From Paraburkholderia sp. PGU19 (GTDB lineage: Bacteria; Pseudomonadota; Gammaproteobacteria; Burkholderiales; Burkholderiaceae): DNA of 64,000 bases. The DNA lies in assembly GCF_013426915.1 (NCBI RefSeq), contig NZ_AP023180.1, positions 1,798,001 through 1,862,000 of the forward strand. The letters are read 5' to 3'. Position numbers and translations under genes: made by a program. Below, one piece after another: positions 1 through 9,186 of the stretch (positions are counted from its first letter, which is position 1; the number at the start of each line of letters is the position of its first letter). The notes under the pieces were generated by a model. The model was not told the DNA's origin, made no database searches, and saw nothing but the letters and a program-made list of their open reading frames with translations.

Positions 1-5
1 TTCCT

Positions 6-1388
6 TTACTCCTGATGTTGGTTCACGCGTGCTTTGCGCGCGGTATGAAGAGCCAGCACGGCGTCCACGAAAGCGTGCGCGCTGCCCACGTAATGCGCCG
101 GATCGAGCAGACGTCTGAGTTGCTCGACGGGCAGATGTTGAGTGACGGCCGCATCGGCAGCCAGCACGTCGAAGAGCGTCTTGCCGCTCTTCACAGCTTC
201 TTTCGATGCATGCTCGACAAGATGATGCGCATCCATCCGGCCGATCTTGTCGCCGAGCGCGAGCATCACCGCTTCGCCGAGAATCAGCCCATGCGTCACC
301 TCTAGATTCGCCGCGAGACGCTCGACATTGACTTCGAGTCCCTGCACGATCTGTTCGATGTTCGCCAGCGCGCCGCCCGCGAGACGCGCGAGATCGGGCA
401 GCGCGTCCCATTCGGCCTGCCAGCCGCCGAGCGCGCGCTCGTGCTCCTGCACCATGCCGCCGAACACTGTTGCGACGAGGCCCGGCGCACGTGCCGCCGC
501 CGTCAGCACGGCTGCGCAGCCGACCGGGTTGCGCTTGTGCGGCATCGTCGACGAGCCGCCTTTGCCGGCGGCAACCGGCTCGCCGAGTTCGCCGAGTTCG
601 GTCTGCATTTGCAGCGAGATATCGCGCGCGATCTTGCCGAGCGTGCCGATCAGCATGCCGAAGAACGACGCCGTTTCGGCGATGCGGTCGCGCTGCGTGT
701 GCCACGGCACAGCGGGCATCTCCAGACTCAATTCTTTCGCCAGCGCGGCGGCAACCACGCCGCCCTTGTCGCGCAGACTCGCAAGCGTCCCGGCCGCGCC
801 GCCGAATTGCAGCACCAGCACGCGCTCGCGCAACGTGTCGAGCCGCTCGCGATGCCGCAGCAGCGCATCGAGCCATTGCGCGAACTTCAAACCGAGCGTG
901 ATGGGCAGCGCCTGTTGCAGCCACGTGCGGCCGATCATCGGCGTCGCGCGATGCTGCTTTGCCAGCGCGGCGATTGCGTCGCAGGTCGAAGCAAGCACGC
1001 CGTCGAGCAGATCGAACGAATCGCGCAGTTGCAGCACGGTCGCGGTATCGATGATGTCCTGGCTCGTCGCGCCCCAATGGACGAATTTCGACGCTTCCGC
1101 GTCGGCGTCCTTGACGCGCGCGGTCAGTTGCTTGACGAGGGGAATCGCGAGATTGCCGCCGAGCGCGGCGTCGCGTCCGAGCGCGTCGGCGTCGAGCTTG
1201 TCGGCGCGGCAGGTTGCCTCGATGGCGGCAACGGCCGATTGCGGAATCACGCCATGGGCCGCCGATGCGCGCGCCAGCGCCGCTTCGACGTCGAGCATCC
1301 GTTGCAGCGTCGCGCGCGGCGACCAGATGTCGTTCATTGGCTGCGTGCCGCAGATCAGGCCAGTCAAGCGAGCGCTAGCTTCTAGCAT
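6..1388 (-). CDS. pcaB: 3-carboxy-cis,cis-muconate cycloisomerase (PcaB)
   Basis: Cytoplasmic enzyme of the protocatechuate branch of the beta-ketoadipate pathway. It converts 3-carboxy-cis,cis-muconate to 4-carboxymuconolactone. The 460-residue product belongs to the fumarase/aspartase superfamily and shows its signature GSSTMPHKRNP at about residues 278-288, with the conserved WGATSQD segment near 105-111. An open frame extends 33 codons further upstream, but family proteins begin close to the MLEASARLTG segment, so the ATG at 1388 was chosen; no strong Shine-Dalgarno supports either start. It lies downstream of pcaIJ on the same strand and ends 5 bases from the window edge, where pcaD would be expected (inference). 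Confidence 0.93.
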   Translation of the reverse strand: MLEASARLTGLICGTQPMNDIWSPRATLQRMLDVEAALARASAAHGVIPQSAVAAIEATCRADKLDADALGRDAALGGNLAIPLVKQLTARVKDADAEASKFVHWGATSQDIIDTATVLQLRDSFDLLDGVLASTCDAIAALAKQHRATPMIGRTWLQQALPITLGLKFAQWLDALLRHRERLDTLRERVLVLQFGGAAGTLASLRDKGGVVAAALAKELSLEMPAVPWHTQRDRIAETASFFGMLIGTLGKIARDISLQMQTELGELGEPVAAGKGGSSTMPHKRNPVGCAAVLTAAARAPGLVATVFGGMVQEHERALGGWQAEWDALPDLARLAGGALANIEQIVQGLEVNVERLAANLEVTHGLILGEAVMLALGDKIGRMDAHHLVEHASKEAVKSGKTLFDVLAADAAVTQHLPVEQLRRLLDPAHYVGSAHAFVDAVLALHTARKARVNQHQE

Positions 1389-1532
1389 GATGTTCTGTGC
1401 GTTGGGATGAATGCGCGTTGAGTCGCGCCCTGGAAGCGCGCGGCGTTCGGCTTCATTGTCGCCGAACGCCGCGCCGAGGTCACGCACGCATTTGCGCGCG
1501 CGTGGTAGCTACGTATCGAGGCTAAGCAAGCC

Positions 1533-2192
1533 TCAAGCCGCGCGAGCCTGCTGCGTGCCGTCGATCAGCGCGACGCCCGTCAGCTTTTCCAGTTCCGCGA
1601 AGTCGATATCCGAGAAGATCTCGCGCACGACGAGGCCGTCCTTCGTCACGTCGATCATCGCGAGGTCGGTGTAGATGCGGTCCACGCAACCGACGCCCGT
1701 CACCGGGTACGAGCATTCTGCGACGATCTTGCTTTCGCCCTGCTTGGTCTGATGCTCCATCATCACGAACACCTGCTTCGCGCCGATAGCCAGATCCATC
1801 GCGCCGCCGACAGCGGGAATCGCATCGGGTGCGCCCGTGTGCCAGTTCGCAAGGTCACCCTTCGACGAGACCTGGAACGCGCCGAGCACGCAATAGTCGA
1901 GATGGCCGCCGCGCATCATCGCGAACGAATCGGAATGATGGAAGAACGCGCCGCCCGTCAGCAGCGTGACGTGCTGCTTGCCGGCGTTGATCAGCTCGTC
2001 GTCTTCCTCGCCTTTCGCGGGCGCGGGGCCCATGCCGAGCAGGCCATTCTCGCTGTGCAGGAAGATTTCCTTATTGGCGTCGAGGTGGTTCGCCACCAGC
2101 GTCGGCACGCCGATGCCGAGGTTCACGTAAGCGCCTTCAGGAATGTCCTGCGCGACGCGCTTCGCCATTTCATCGCGGGTCAGTCGTTTCAT
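1533..2192 (-). CDS. pcaJ: 3-oxoadipate CoA-transferase subunit B (PcaJ)
   Basis: Beta subunit of the heterodimeric class I CoA-transferase that moves CoA from succinyl-CoA to 3-oxoadipate, the penultimate step of the beta-ketoadipate pathway. The 219-residue product carries the SENG motif (catalytic Glu at about residue 48) followed by LLGMGP, typical of family I CoA-transferase beta subunits. It starts 12 nt after the stop of pcaI, consistent with translational coupling of the two subunits. The close homologue ScoB (succinyl-CoA:3-ketoacid transferase) cannot be fully excluded on sequence alone, but the pobA/pcaB neighbourhood favours PcaJ. The 144-nt gap before pcaB does not contain pcaF. 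Confidence 0.9.
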   Translation of the reverse strand: MKRLTRDEMAKRVAQDIPEGAYVNLGIGVPTLVANHLDANKEIFLHSENGLLGMGPAPAKGEEDDELINAGKQHVTLLTGGAFFHHSDSFAMMRGGHLDYCVLGAFQVSSKGDLANWHTGAPDAIPAVGGAMDLAIGAKQVFVMMEHQTKQGESKIVAECSYPVTGVGCVDRIYTDLAMIDVTKDGLVVREIFSDIDFAELEKLTGVALIDGTQQARAA

Positions 2193-2204
2193 GTCAGGTC
2201 TCCT

Positions 2205-2906
2205 TCAGGCGGCTTGTTCGGGGCGTTGCGAGGCGTGAGCCGCCTGCGGCACTTCGACGATGCGCTGCACGAAGATGCCCGGCGTGACGATCACTTCCGG
2301 GTCGAGCGCGCCGAGCGGCACCACTTCCGACACTTGCACGATTGCCGTTTTCGCCGCGCTTGCCATGATCGGGCCGAAGTTGCGCGCCGTCTTGCGATAG
2401 ACCAGGTTGCCCCAGCGGTCGCCCTTGTACGCCTTGATGAGCGCGAAGTCGGCGTGCAGCGGCGCTTCCAGCACGTAATGCTTGCCGTCGATCACGCGCG
2501 TTTCCTTGCCTTCGGCGAGCTTCGTGCCGTAGCCCGTCGGCGTGAAAAAGCCGCCGATGCCCGCGCCCGCCGCGCGGATGCGCTCGGCCAGATTGCCCTG
2601 CGGCACAAGTTCCAGTTCGATTTCGCCCGCGCGATAGAGCGCGTCGAAGACGTATGAATCGGTCTGACGCGGGAACGAGCAGATGATCTTGCGCACGCGC
2701 TTCGCGTTGAGCAGCGCCGCGAGGCCGGTGTCGCCGTTGCCGGCGTTGTTGTTGACGATGGTGAGTTCTTTCGCGCCCTGTTCGATGAGCGCGTCGATCA
2801 GCTCGGACGGCATGCCCGCCGTGCCGAAGCCGCCGATCATGACGGTCGCGCCGTCATGCACGTCGGCAACCGCCGACTGGAGTGACTCGATAATCTTGTT
2901 GATCAT
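2205..2906 (-). CDS. pcaI: 3-oxoadipate CoA-transferase subunit A (PcaI)
   Basis: Alpha subunit of the succinyl-CoA:3-oxoadipate CoA-transferase, partner of the downstream pcaJ product. The 233-residue protein has the glycine-rich CoA-binding segment GGFGTAGMP at residues 25-33 and the usual length for the family. The frame is open for 16 more codons upstream, but the ATG at 2906 is preceded by AGAGGA at good spacing and begins with MINKII as in relatives. A leader of about 300 nt containing two candidate IclR-type operators separates it from pobA, so pcaIJB may have its own promoter. Confidence 0.9.
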   Translation of the reverse strand: MINKIIESLQSAVADVHDGATVMIGGFGTAGMPSELIDALIEQGAKELTIVNNNAGNGDTGLAALLNAKRVRKIICSFPRQTDSYVFDALYRAGEIELELVPQGNLAERIRAAGAGIGGFFTPTGYGTKLAEGKETRVIDGKHYVLEAPLHADFALIKAYKGDRWGNLVYRKTARNFGPIMASAAKTAIVQVSEVVPLGALDPEVIVTPGIFVQRIVEVPQAAHASQRPEQAA

Positions 2907-3213
2907 GTCGAATATCCTCTGAAACGCGTCGATCCGCGCCGCGCGATTCACCAATCAACTGGCGAAACGCGCGCCGGACGGTCTCCACGTCCGCTTTCGT
3001 CCTTCATAGCCTGCTGACGACGGCTTGCAGACCTGCGTGTTTGGCTCGCCCTTCAATTCCTGTCGCCCGTCGAACTCGCGAAAAGTTCTTTATACGAACA
3101 CAGTTTCGTTTAGCGAACGTACTGGCGCATTATGGTTTGCGCCTGCATCTCTTGTCAAGGCAACGGTTTCGTGGTTTGCCCTATGCCGCTTCGCCTGCCG
3201 CCGGGCCCGCAAA
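2907..3213 (-). promoter_or_regulatory. pcaIJ leader/control region, no gene
   Basis: This 307-nt stretch between the end of pobA and the start of pcaI contains no convincing reading frame on either strand. It holds two adjacent inverted-repeat motifs (3085-3118, listed separately) of the kind bound by IclR-family regulators of aromatic catabolism, and the pcaI ribosome-binding site near its left end. It is read here as the promoter region of pcaIJB. Confidence 0.5.
3085..3118. promoter_or_regulatory. two candidate PcaR/IclR-type operators
   Basis: Seen: GTTC-N7-GAAC at 3085-3099 and GTTTCGTTTAGCGAAC at 3103-3118, two similar inverted repeats with centres about 18 bp apart, upstream of pcaI. 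Known: IclR-family activators of pca genes (PcaR, PcaU) bind GTTCG/CGAAC-type repeats. Inferred: a PcaR-like regulator, not encoded in this window, controls pcaIJB from here. Confidence 0.4.
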
Positions 3214-4392
3214 TCAATCGCGAAACGGCAGCCCCACGTAATTCTCCGCCAGCATCCGCGACGCCGCATCGGAATGCGCGACGTACCGCAGCTCGGCCAT
3301 CTTCAGCCGATTGACGAACGGCGTGTCGTCGAACGACGGATGCAGCATGTTTGTCATGAAATACGAGAAATGCTCGGCGCGCCAGACGCGTTCCAGACAG
3401 GTCGCAGAATAGGCGGCGAGCAGATCGTCGCGGCCTTCGCGATAGCGCGCCGCGAGCGCCTTCGACAGAATGCGCACGTCGGCGACGGCGAGGTTCATGC
3501 CTTTTGCGCCTGTCGGCGGAACGATGTGCGCGGCGTCGCCGGCTAGATAGAGGTGGCCATATTGCATCGGCTCGCACACGAAGCTGCGCATCGGCGTCAC
3601 GCCCTTCTGCGTGATGTCGCCGATGGCGGGCAGCCAGCCTTCGTCATTCTCGAAGCGCGCGTGAAGCTCGGCCCAGATGCGCTCGTCGGACCATTGCGTG
3701 AGGTCTTCGTCGGGACGGCATTGCAGGTAAAGACGCGTCACCTCCGGCGAACGCATGCTGAAGAGCGCGAAGCCGCGCTCGTGATGCGCGTAGACGAGTT
3801 CGTCGCAAGTCGGCGCGGCGTCGGCGAGGATGCCGAGCCATGCATACGGGTAGATACGTTCGAAGGTTTGCAGCGCGTCGGCGGGAATCGACTCGCGCGC
3901 GATGCCGTGAAAGCCGTCGCAGCCTGCCACATAGTCGCAGTCGATACGCTGCACTGCGCCATCGTGTGTGAACTGAACCCAAGGTTTGTCGCTCGTCAGA
4001 TCGCGCAGCGACACGTCGGACACGTCGAAATACAGCGGTTGCTGGTGCTCGACGGCAGCGGCGATCATGTCGCACACCACCTCATGCTGGCCATACACGG
4101 TGATCGCGCGGCCGCCCGTCAGCGCCGTCAGATCGATTCGATGCCGCTTGCGCCCGAACAACAGCTCGATGCCGTGATGCACCAGCCCTTCGCGCTGCAT
4201 CCGCGCACCGAGGCCGGCTTCGTTGAGCGTATCGACGGTGCCCTGTTCGAGCACGCCCGCGCGTATCCGCTGCTCGCAGTGTTCGCGCGACCGGCTTTCG
4301 AGCACCATCGATTCAACCCCTGCCAGCCTCAGCAGATGCGACAGCAGCAGACCGGCGGGACCCGCGCCAATAATGGCAACTTGAGTGCGCAT
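3214..4392 (-). CDS. pobA: 4-hydroxybenzoate 3-monooxygenase (PobA)
   Basis: FAD-dependent, NADPH-using hydroxylase that converts 4-hydroxybenzoate to protocatechuate, the substrate feeding the pca genes downstream. The 392-residue protein has the FAD dinucleotide motif GAGPAG at 9-14, the DG motif at 159-160 and the GD motif GDAAHIVPP at 285-293. Residues that line the active site in the Pseudomonas fluorescens enzyme fall at identical numbers here: Tyr201, Ser212, Arg214, Tyr222, Pro293 and Tyr385, so the substrate assignment is strong. A LysR regulator is transcribed divergently from a shared 141-nt intergenic region. Confidence 0.97.
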   Translation of the reverse strand: MRTQVAIIGAGPAGLLLSHLLRLAGVESMVLESRSREHCEQRIRAGVLEQGTVDTLNEAGLGARMQREGLVHHGIELLFGRKRHRIDLTALTGGRAITVYGQHEVVCDMIAAAVEHQQPLYFDVSDVSLRDLTSDKPWVQFTHDGAVQRIDCDYVAGCDGFHGIARESIPADALQTFERIYPYAWLGILADAAPTCDELVYAHHERGFALFSMRSPEVTRLYLQCRPDEDLTQWSDERIWAELHARFENDEGWLPAIGDITQKGVTPMRSFVCEPMQYGHLYLAGDAAHIVPPTGAKGMNLAVADVRILSKALAARYREGRDDLLAAYSATCLERVWRAEHFSYFMTNMLHPSFDDTPFVNRLKMAELRYVAHSDAASRMLAENYVGLPFRD

Positions 4393-4475
4393 CGTTCGTC
4401 TCCGAGTCTTTTGTTCGAGTCATCAAACGATTCTCGGCGCTTTCCCGAATATGCGACAACGCGATTTTTAGGATA

Positions 4476-4493
4476 GGTTGTATACGCATAACC
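4476..4493. promoter_or_regulatory. candidate LysR operator between pobA and its divergent regulator
   Basis: An imperfect palindrome GGTT-G-T-N6-A-T-AACC lies in the 141-nt space between divergent pobA and the LysR-type gene at 4534. LysR-type regulators usually bind interrupted dyads in such shared promoters. No binding data; assignment is positional inference. Confidence 0.4.
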
Positions 4494-4533
4494 GATACTG
4501 CGCGAGTGTCCTCCCGCACCCGCGCGCCAAAGC

Positions 4534-5457
4534 ATGGCCGAACTCGATCTCAACCTGATTCCCTACCTCGTCGCGCTCGAAGACATGCGCAACGTGAGCC
4601 GCGCCGCCGAACGTCTCGGCGTGAGCCAGCCGCGCGTGAGCACCGCGCTCGGCCGTTTACGCGAGTATTTCAACGACCCGCTGTTCGTGCGCACGTCGCG
4701 CGGCATGGAGCCGACGCCGCGCGCGCTCGCGCTGATTCCCGCTGCCCGCGAGGCGCTCGCTCGCATCGAAAAAGGCATGCTCGACTCGCAGGATTTCGAC
4801 CCCACGACGTCGACGCATACGTTCTCACTGGCGTTGTCCGACGTCGGTGAGATCGTGTTCCTGCCGAGGCTGTTGCAGCTTTTCGCCGAGCGCGCGCCGC
4901 ATGCGAATCTGCGTTCGGTATCGTTGCCGCCCGCGCATGTCGAACGCGGGCTGGAATCGGGCGATGTCGATCTCGCAGTCGGCTACTTTCCCGATCTTTC
5001 CGGTAACAACTTCTTCCAGCAGCGTCTGTTCACGCACCGGTTCATCTGCCTGATGCGCAGCGATCATCCGCTTGCGGGCGCGCCGCTCACCCTCGATCAG
5101 TTCATCGGCCTCGGCCATGCCGTCGTGCGCGCCGAAGGGCGCAGCCAGGAAGTGCTCGAACAGTATCTGGAGAAAAAGCGCATCCGCCGGCGCGCCGTGC
5201 TGGAGACGCCGCACTTCATGAGCCTGCCGTTCATCCTCGCGCGCACCGATCTGATCGCAACGGTGCCGCACGCGATCGGCTTCGCGTACGTGTCGGAGCA
5301 CGCGTCGATCACGCTCGTCGAACCGCCTTTGCCGTTGCCTCGCTTCGACTTGCGCCAGCACTGGCATCGCAAGTTTCACAACGATCCGCGCGCGAGTTGG
5401 CTGCGAAGCGTGGTCGCGGAGCTATTCAACGATGCGAAGGACGAGTGGCCGAAGTAA
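4534..5457 (+). CDS. LysR-family regulator, probable regulator of pobA
   Basis: DNA-binding transcription regulator of 307 residues. The N-terminal winged helix-turn-helix occupies about residues 6-65, with LysR-typical segments RNVSRAAERLGVSQPRVSTALG and DPLFVRTSRGMEPT. The rest is a periplasmic-binding-like effector domain, of the kind found in the NahR/NodD/LinR branch. It is transcribed divergently from pobA, the classical LysR arrangement, so it probably senses 4-hydroxybenzoate or a related aromatic acid (inference). The ATG at 4534 is the first in frame. In other genera pobA is controlled by AraC- or IclR-type PobR, so no symbol is given. Confidence 0.88.
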   Translation: MAELDLNLIPYLVALEDMRNVSRAAERLGVSQPRVSTALGRLREYFNDPLFVRTSRGMEPTPRALALIPAAREALARIEKGMLDSQDFDPTTSTHTFSLALSDVGEIVFLPRLLQLFAERAPHANLRSVSLPPAHVERGLESGDVDLAVGYFPDLSGNNFFQQRLFTHRFICLMRSDHPLAGAPLTLDQFIGLGHAVVRAEGRSQEVLEQYLEKKRIRRRAVLETPHFMSLPFILARTDLIATVPHAIGFAYVSEHASITLVEPPLPLPRFDLRQHWHRKFHNDPRASWLRSVVAELFNDAKDEWPK

Positions 5458-5601
5458 TTTGCGCACATAAGGCACGAAAATACTCCCCACATGTAACGGC
5501 CGCGCGAGCCCGCCACGCATATCCCTGTTCGGCGTAGGGCCGGGAAACATGGAACAATGCCGCAACGTGCGATGCGCGTTTTACTGGAACTGGAGCGAAG
5601 G

Positions 5602-6231
5602 ATGAATACGAAGAACACAACGTCCGCCGACGCACCCGGCCGGCCGTCCCGCGACGAGGCCGAAGAAGCCGTGCGCGTTCTGCTGCGCTGGGCGGGCGAC
5701 AATCCTCAGCGTGAAGGGCTGCTCGATACGCCCGCGCGCGTCGTGCGAGCGTATGAAGAATTTTTCGCCGGCTATGAAGTCGACCCGCGCGACATTCTGG
5801 CCCGTACGTTTTCCGAAGTGGACGGCTACGACGAAATGATCGTGCTGAAGGACATCCGCTTCGAAAGCTATTGCGAACATCACATGGTGCCCATCATCGG
5901 GCGCGCGCACGTCGCTTATCTGCCGGAGCATCGCGTGGTGGGCATTTCGAAGCTCGCGCGGCTCGTCGATGCATTCGCCAAGCGTCTGCAGATTCAGGAA
6001 AAGATGACCGTGCAGATCGCCGATACGCTCAACGAAGTATTGCAGCCGAAGGGTGTCGGCGTGATTCTCGAAGCATCGCATCAATGCATGTCGACGCGCG
6101 GCGTGCACAAGGCCGGCGTCGAGATGGTGACGTCGCGCATGCTCGGGACGTTCCGCACGGACCCGTCGACGCGCCGCGAGTTTCTGTCGATCGTCCACGG
6201 TCCGACTTCCGTTAGCGTGGCGAATACGTGA
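5602..6231 (+). CDS. folE: GTP cyclohydrolase I (FolE)
   Basis: Converts GTP to 7,8-dihydroneopterin triphosphate, the first step of tetrahydrofolate and pterin synthesis. The 209-residue product has the zinc site YCEHHMVP (Cys91, His94) and [11 protein letters not shown] (Cys162), both diagnostic of the toroid-forming type I enzyme. The ATG at 5602 follows GGAG at 5592-5595 and is preferred over an in-frame ATG 45 nt upstream that would add an unconserved extension. The gene stands alone and is followed by a hairpin terminator. The position next to pobA's regulator has no obvious functional meaning. Confidence 0.95.
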   Translation: MNTKNTTSADAPGRPSRDEAEEAVRVLLRWAGDNPQREGLLDTPARVVRAYEEFFAGYEVDPRDILARTFSEVDGYDEMIVLKDIRFESYCEHHMVPIIGRAHVAYLPEHRVVGISKLARLVDAFAKRLQIQEKMTVQIADTLNEVLQPKGVGVILEASHQCMSTRGVHKAGVEMVTSRMLGTFRTDPSTRREFLSIVHGPTSVSVANT

Positions 6232-6237
6232 TTTGTC

Positions 6238-6264
6238 GCGGGCCAGGATTGTCGGCCCGCTTTA
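6238..6264 (+). terminator. folE terminator hairpin
   Basis: GCGGGCC (6238-6244), a 9-nt loop and GGCCCGC (6254-6260) form a 7-bp GC stem 7 nt after the folE stop codon, followed by TTTA. The short T-run makes it a modest intrinsic terminator. Confidence 0.6.
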
Positions 6265-6385
6265 GCCACGCGCCGGATAGCGCGTGGTTGTCTCAACGGT
6301 CTGGTCAGAGTCGAGACTCTCAAACAGCAAGCTTAGTGGTTCTGATTGAACTGACGCGACCCAAGCAAAGCCAGGATCGGCCAAC

Positions 6386-7306
6386 TCACGCTTCCGCGCG
6401 CAACTTCAGCGACCGAAACCGTCCGAACGTCGCGAGCAGCACCGCTGCCAGCACACACGCGACGCCCAACATCTGCGCACGGCTGATCGGCTCATGCAGC
6501 ACGCCCGATGCAAGCGCGAGCGTCGACACGGGCACGAGCGCCGTCACGAGGCCCGCCTCCGCGCCGCTCAGGCGCGAAGCGCCCGCATACCACAGCACGA
6601 AGCCAAGCACCGTCGGCACGAGCGCGTAATAGACGACGCCCGCAAGCGCGGCGACGACGTTCGCATCGAACGGCAGACGCCACGGCTGCTCGAAACAGGC
6701 CGGCACGATCGCGACCAGCAAGCCGATCCCGCTCATCAGCGCCGACAGCGGCAAAGCCGGGACAGGCGTGTGCAGCTTGCGGTTGAGCAAGATGAAGAGC
6801 GCTTCGCAGACAATTGCCGCAAATACCAGCGCATTACCTGCAAGGGAATGCGTGCCGCTCGCGGCCGCCATGTCGTCGAGGCGCACCGTGCAGGCGAGCA
6901 CGCCCAGCGTCGCGAGCGCGATCGCGCCGAGCAGCGCGGGTGACGGACGCTCGCCGAGCGCGAGCGCCGCGAAACCCGCCGACACCGCGGGCAATGTCCC
7001 CGCGATCACACCCGCATCGGCGGCCGACGCGAGCCGCATTCCGCCGATCAGACAAACCGTATAGCCGACGCTTCCCGCGCCCGCCTGCGCGATCACGAGC
7101 AACGCATCGTGCGCGTCGAGCTTCGGCCAGCGGACTTTTCGCACGCGCATCATCGCGACAAAGACGGGAAACGCAATCGCAAAGCGCAACGCCGTCGCCG
7201 AAAACGGCGGCAAGCCGCCCGCTATCGCCTTGCTGACGACGACCGTGCTGCCCACGCCGATCATCGCCAGCGCGCAAAAGGAATAACCGACGTAACGCGC
7301 GTTCAT
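6386..7306 (-). CDS. EamA/DMT-family transporter
   Basis: Integral membrane protein of 306 residues with about ten hydrophobic segments arranged as two EamA repeats, the usual architecture of drug/metabolite transporters (RhaT/YdcZ/RarD type). The end of the first repeat shows the family pattern of alternating AADAGVIAGTLP and ALGERPSP segments. Substrate cannot be deduced; amino acids, nucleosides or small metabolites are typical. It lies 80 nt downstream of an AraC-type regulator on the same strand, which may control it or be co-transcribed with it. Confidence 0.85.
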   Translation of the reverse strand: MNARYVGYSFCALAMIGVGSTVVVSKAIAGGLPPFSATALRFAIAFPVFVAMMRVRKVRWPKLDAHDALLVIAQAGAGSVGYTVCLIGGMRLASAADAGVIAGTLPAVSAGFAALALGERPSPALLGAIALATLGVLACTVRLDDMAAASGTHSLAGNALVFAAIVCEALFILLNRKLHTPVPALPLSALMSGIGLLVAIVPACFEQPWRLPFDANVVAALAGVVYYALVPTVLGFVLWYAGASRLSGAEAGLVTALVPVSTLALASGVLHEPISRAQMLGVACVLAAVLLATFGRFRSLKLRAEA

Positions 7307-7386
7307 GCCACTGCCTCCTCGTATCGAACGATGAGGCGAGCGTACGGCCCGCGCTCACGCGCGGTCTTGAACGTTATTGCAGAGGA

Positions 7387-8214
7387 TCAGCGGACGGCGG
7401 CCGCGTAGCTCGCGGGCGTGACGCCGAGAAGCCGCACGAAAGCGCGCGTCATATGGCTTTGATCGGCGAAGCCCGCCGAGACGGCCGAATCCGCCAGCGT
7501 GGACCCGCTGGCGATCAGTTGCCGCGCCAGCAGGACACGGCGTTGCATCCGGTATGCATGCGGCGGCAAACCGACTTCATGCGCGAAACTGCGCAGCAGC
7601 TGAAAACGGCTCATACCGGCTTCGGCGGCGAGATCGGCGAGCGTCGATGCCGACGCGGGATCGTCGTCGATACGGTTTCTTGCGCGCGCGACAGGACCGA
7701 TGCGTTCGGGTCTGTGCGGCAATGACGTCGCGTGGTATCGGCCCACATATGAAAACAACGCGACCAACGCTTCTTCGCAAGCGAGATTGTCGGGCGACAC
7801 GCCCTCGTTTGCCTCGTGCACTGCAGCCGAGAAAAGTCGTGCAAAACGCAGCGACAGTTGCGCGTCGTTCAACACGGGGCGCGTCAACTCCACTTCCCGC
7901 AGCGGCGACTCCGCGCATTCGGCGACCGTGCCGATCACCAGCGCCGGCTCGAAATACAGCATCCGCCAGGCGCGTCCGTGTTCGTCGAGCGGACTGCCGT
8001 CATGCACTTCGCCGGGATTGACGGTGATGACATCGTTCACGCGCGCTTCGACAGGGCCACGCCCGCTTGCCGAACGCTGCCCGCCAGCGACGACGATGCC
8101 TATGCCAAAGCGATCGTGCGAATGACGCGCAAACGTGTGCGTCGTGTGCGCGTCCGTCGCTTCGACGCCGTCGAGCGCACAACGCAGCATCTGGACGCGC
8201 CCACGCGGCTTCAT
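7387..8214 (-). CDS. AraC-family transcriptional regulator
   Basis: Regulator of 275 residues. The N-terminal half resembles the AraC ligand-binding cupin (HSHDRFGIGIVVAGG, NPGEVHDGSP). The C-terminal hundred residues hold the two helix-turn-helix units: LADLAAEAGMSRFQLLRSF, and STLADSAVSAGFADQSHMTRAF followed by the G-x-TP-x-xY tail. The gene sits directly upstream of the DMT transporter in the same direction, an arrangement common for AraC regulators of amino acid exporters. The ligand is unknown. A second ATG 24 nt downstream is an alternative start. Confidence 0.87.
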   Translation of the reverse strand: MKPRGRVQMLRCALDGVEATDAHTTHTFARHSHDRFGIGIVVAGGQRSASGRGPVEARVNDVITVNPGEVHDGSPLDEHGRAWRMLYFEPALVIGTVAECAESPLREVELTRPVLNDAQLSLRFARLFSAAVHEANEGVSPDNLACEEALVALFSYVGRYHATSLPHRPERIGPVARARNRIDDDPASASTLADLAAEAGMSRFQLLRSFAHEVGLPPHAYRMQRRVLLARQLIASGSTLADSAVSAGFADQSHMTRAFVRLLGVTPASYAAAVR

Positions 8215-8253
8215 CGTCTCAGGCGCTTGCGCAGATAGAACTACGCCGACGCA

Positions 8254-9186
8254 TCAGCGCCGCCCTTCGTCGTTGCGCCCGCGCTCGCCTTCGCGGATCT
8301 TGCCCTGCGACACGCTGCTGCCCGGCGGCACGCTATGCGTGAGCCACACGTTGCCGCCGATCACCGAACCGCGCCCGATCGTCACGCGGCCCAGAATGGT
8401 CGCGCCCGCGTAGATCACGACATCGTCTTCGACAATCGGGTGACGCGCATTGCCTTTCACGAGCGTGCCGTCTTCATCCGCAGCAAAACTCTTCGCGCCG
8501 AGCGTCACCGCCTGATAGAGACGCACGCGCTCGCCGATGATCGCCGTTTCGCCGATCACGACGCCCGTGCCGTGATCGATGAAGAAGCTCGGGCCGATCT
8601 GCGCGCCAGGGTGAATGTCGATACCCGTCGCCGAGTGCGCGATCTCGTTGATGAAACGCGCGAGCAGCGGCACGCCGAGCCGATGCAGTGCATGCGCGAG
8701 CCGGTGGTGCGTCATCGCCCATACGCCCGGATAGCAGAGCAGGATTTCAGTGATGTGCTGCGCGGCGGGATCGCCGACGTACGCCGCCTGGATATCGCTG
8801 ACCAGCAACGCGCGAATGCCCGGCAACTGCTTGCCGAACTGGCGCGCGACGTCGAATGCGAGCGCGCTCAGATCGGCATCCGGCGTCTCCGCATGCTCCG
8901 GCAAGAAGCGCAACGCGCGGCGAATCTGCTCGGCCAGCAGGCGCAGCGTGCTTTCGAGCGTATGACCCACGTAATAATCGACACTCTCGTCGGTCAGATC
9001 GGGCGCGCCGTAGTGCGTCGGGAAAAGCGCGGCGCGCAATCCCGCGACGATGTTGATCACGCCGTCGCGCGAAGGCAGCTCGCGGATGCCGCGCGGATGG
9101 CGCGTGCGATGCAGTTCCTCACGCGACGCGCGCAGTTCGGCGACGATCTGTTCGAGGCCCCAGTTGTGGGAGGAAACATTTGACAT
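8254..9186 (-). CDS. serine O-acetyltransferase (CysE/EpsC type)
   Basis: Transfers acetyl from acetyl-CoA to L-serine, giving O-acetylserine for cysteine synthesis. The 310-residue protein has an N-terminal helical domain and, from about residue 190, a left-handed beta-helix of hexapeptide repeats. The latter contains IDIHPGAQIG, FIDHGTGVVIGETA (catalytic His) and VIYAGATILGRVTIGRGSVIGG. The N-terminus is longer than in E. coli CysE and matches the EpsC-like class common in Burkholderiaceae. Its neighbours are not cysteine genes. The ATG at 9186 was used. Confidence 0.9.
   Translation of the reverse strand: MSNVSSHNWGLEQIVAELRASREELHRTRHPRGIRELPSRDGVINIVAGLRAALFPTHYGAPDLTDESVDYYVGHTLESTLRLLAEQIRRALRFLPEHAETPDADLSALAFDVARQFGKQLPGIRALLVSDIQAAYVGDPAAQHITEILLCYPGVWAMTHHRLAHALHRLGVPLLARFINEIAHSATGIDIHPGAQIGPSFFIDHGTGVVIGETAIIGERVRLYQAVTLGAKSFAADEDGTLVKGNARHPIVEDDVVIYAGATILGRVTIGRGSVIGGNVWLTHSVPPGSSVSQGKIREGERGRNDEGRR

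Noticed and set aside
1389..1532. Searched the pcaJ-pcaB gap for a thiolase gene or remnant
   Set aside because: Only 144 nt with no conserved thiolase motif.
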